Made by a program: the position numbers and the translations under genes
Shown: positions 63,901-64,000 of the stretch, piece by piece
Layout of the letters: the number at the start of each line of letters is the position of its first letter
Numbering within the stretch: position 1 is the stretch's first letter
Assembly: GCF_014697545.1 (NCBI RefSeq)
Contig: NZ_JACJSA010000009.1
Location: forward strand, 62,001-126,000
Reading direction: 5' to 3'
From: Oscillatoria sp. FACHB-1407
GTDB taxonomy: Bacteria > Cyanobacteriota > Cyanobacteriia > Elainellales > Elainellaceae
Length of the DNA: 64,000 nucleotides
Notes under the pieces: model-generated
Told to the model about the DNA's origin: nothing
Database searches by the model: none
The model's input: the letters and a program-made list of their open reading frames with translations, nothing else

Positions 63901-64000
63901 GTGAATATCTTTGGGATTGGCTTGCCTGAAATGGCATTGATTATGGTTCTAGCATTGTTGATCTTTGGTCCTAAAAAGCTACCAGAGATTGGCAAGAGCC
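63901..64000 (+). CDS. tatA: Twin-arginine translocase subunit TatA/E (start only, cut by window edge)
   Basis: A GTG start at 63901, with AGGAGG eight bases upstream, opens a frame that runs to the window end (33 codons). It reads MNIFGIGLPEMALIMVLALL then IFGPKKLPEIGKS, the membrane helix and hinge FGPKKLPE of TatA. It forms the Tat pore that would export the amine oxidase at 3431-5056, among others. Confidence 0.93.
   Translation, partial: MNIFGIGLPEMALIMVLALLIFGPKKLPEIGKS

Overview
The window is chromosomal DNA from a cyanobacterium, most likely a filamentous non-model lineage. Direct evidence: psbN and psbH (photosystem II), a CpcS/CpeS-type phycobiliprotein lyase, a cyanobacterial-style DnaA, a tatA start at the right edge, very frequent HIP1 octamers (GCGATCGC), and heptanucleotide tandem repeats of the kind known from cyanobacteria. 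I could not run searches, so species-level placement is not attempted.

Layout. 1-8.5 kb is accessory: a TIR-domain protein cut by the left edge, an AAA+ ATPase of the type found with contractile injection systems, a Tat-exported flavin amine oxidase, two small paralogous proteins flanking a secreted PPC/RTX calcium-binding protein, and a DUF5946 protein. 8.5-12.2 kb is one 1213-residue STAND NTPase (HTH, NB-ARC-like P-loop, 14 WD40 repeats). 12.2-17.5 kb is a minus-strand run (VOC protein, unknown protein, lipoprotein, trpD, MATE exporter), followed by divergent dnaA with a good sigma-70-type promoter, a SPOR-domain membrane protein and a DUF4126 protein. 21.6-27 kb is a manganese-type metal module: ABC permease, ABC ATPase, manganese catalase, and a divergent metal-binding lipoprotein. 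27-38.9 kb holds deoC-recO-MFS, a glycosyltransferase, a ParA-like ATPase, carA, a retropepsin-like protease, sensor kinases, moaE and pyrB. 39-51.6 kb holds a GerMN lipoprotein, a kinase-like protein without ATPase domain, ilvC, the rpmG-rpsR-RNase II group, moeA, tRNA-Thr(CGU), a two-GAF kinase and codA. 52-64 kb holds a 1027-residue membrane protein with six tandem ~98-residue modules, a hemerythrin-domain protein, the phycobiliprotein lyase, a GNAT enzyme, a GH38 alpha-mannosidase, psbN, psbH and tatA.

How the genes work together. Molybdenum cofactor (moaE, moeA), pyrimidine (carA, pyrB, codA, deoC), branched-chain and tryptophan synthesis (ilvC, trpD) are scattered single genes, as is usual in cyanobacteria. 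The clearest functional cluster is the metal transporter plus manganese catalase. TIR and STAND/WD40 proteins are candidate immune or signalling effectors, but they are ~8 kb apart and not an obvious operon.

The most unusual property of the window is its repeat load. At least four families of 7-bp tandem arrays (TCAATGG-, ACTCCCC-, AAGGATA- and related types) fill intergenic spaces. They repeatedly begin at, or contain, the stop codons of genes (dnaA, trpD, MATE, pyrB, deoC, codA and others) and have entered two enzymes in frame (moeA and alpha-mannosidase). Several paired, hairpin-forming or inverted-repeat-bounded elements are also present, including a 59-bp element with 11-bp perfect terminal inverted repeats found twice.
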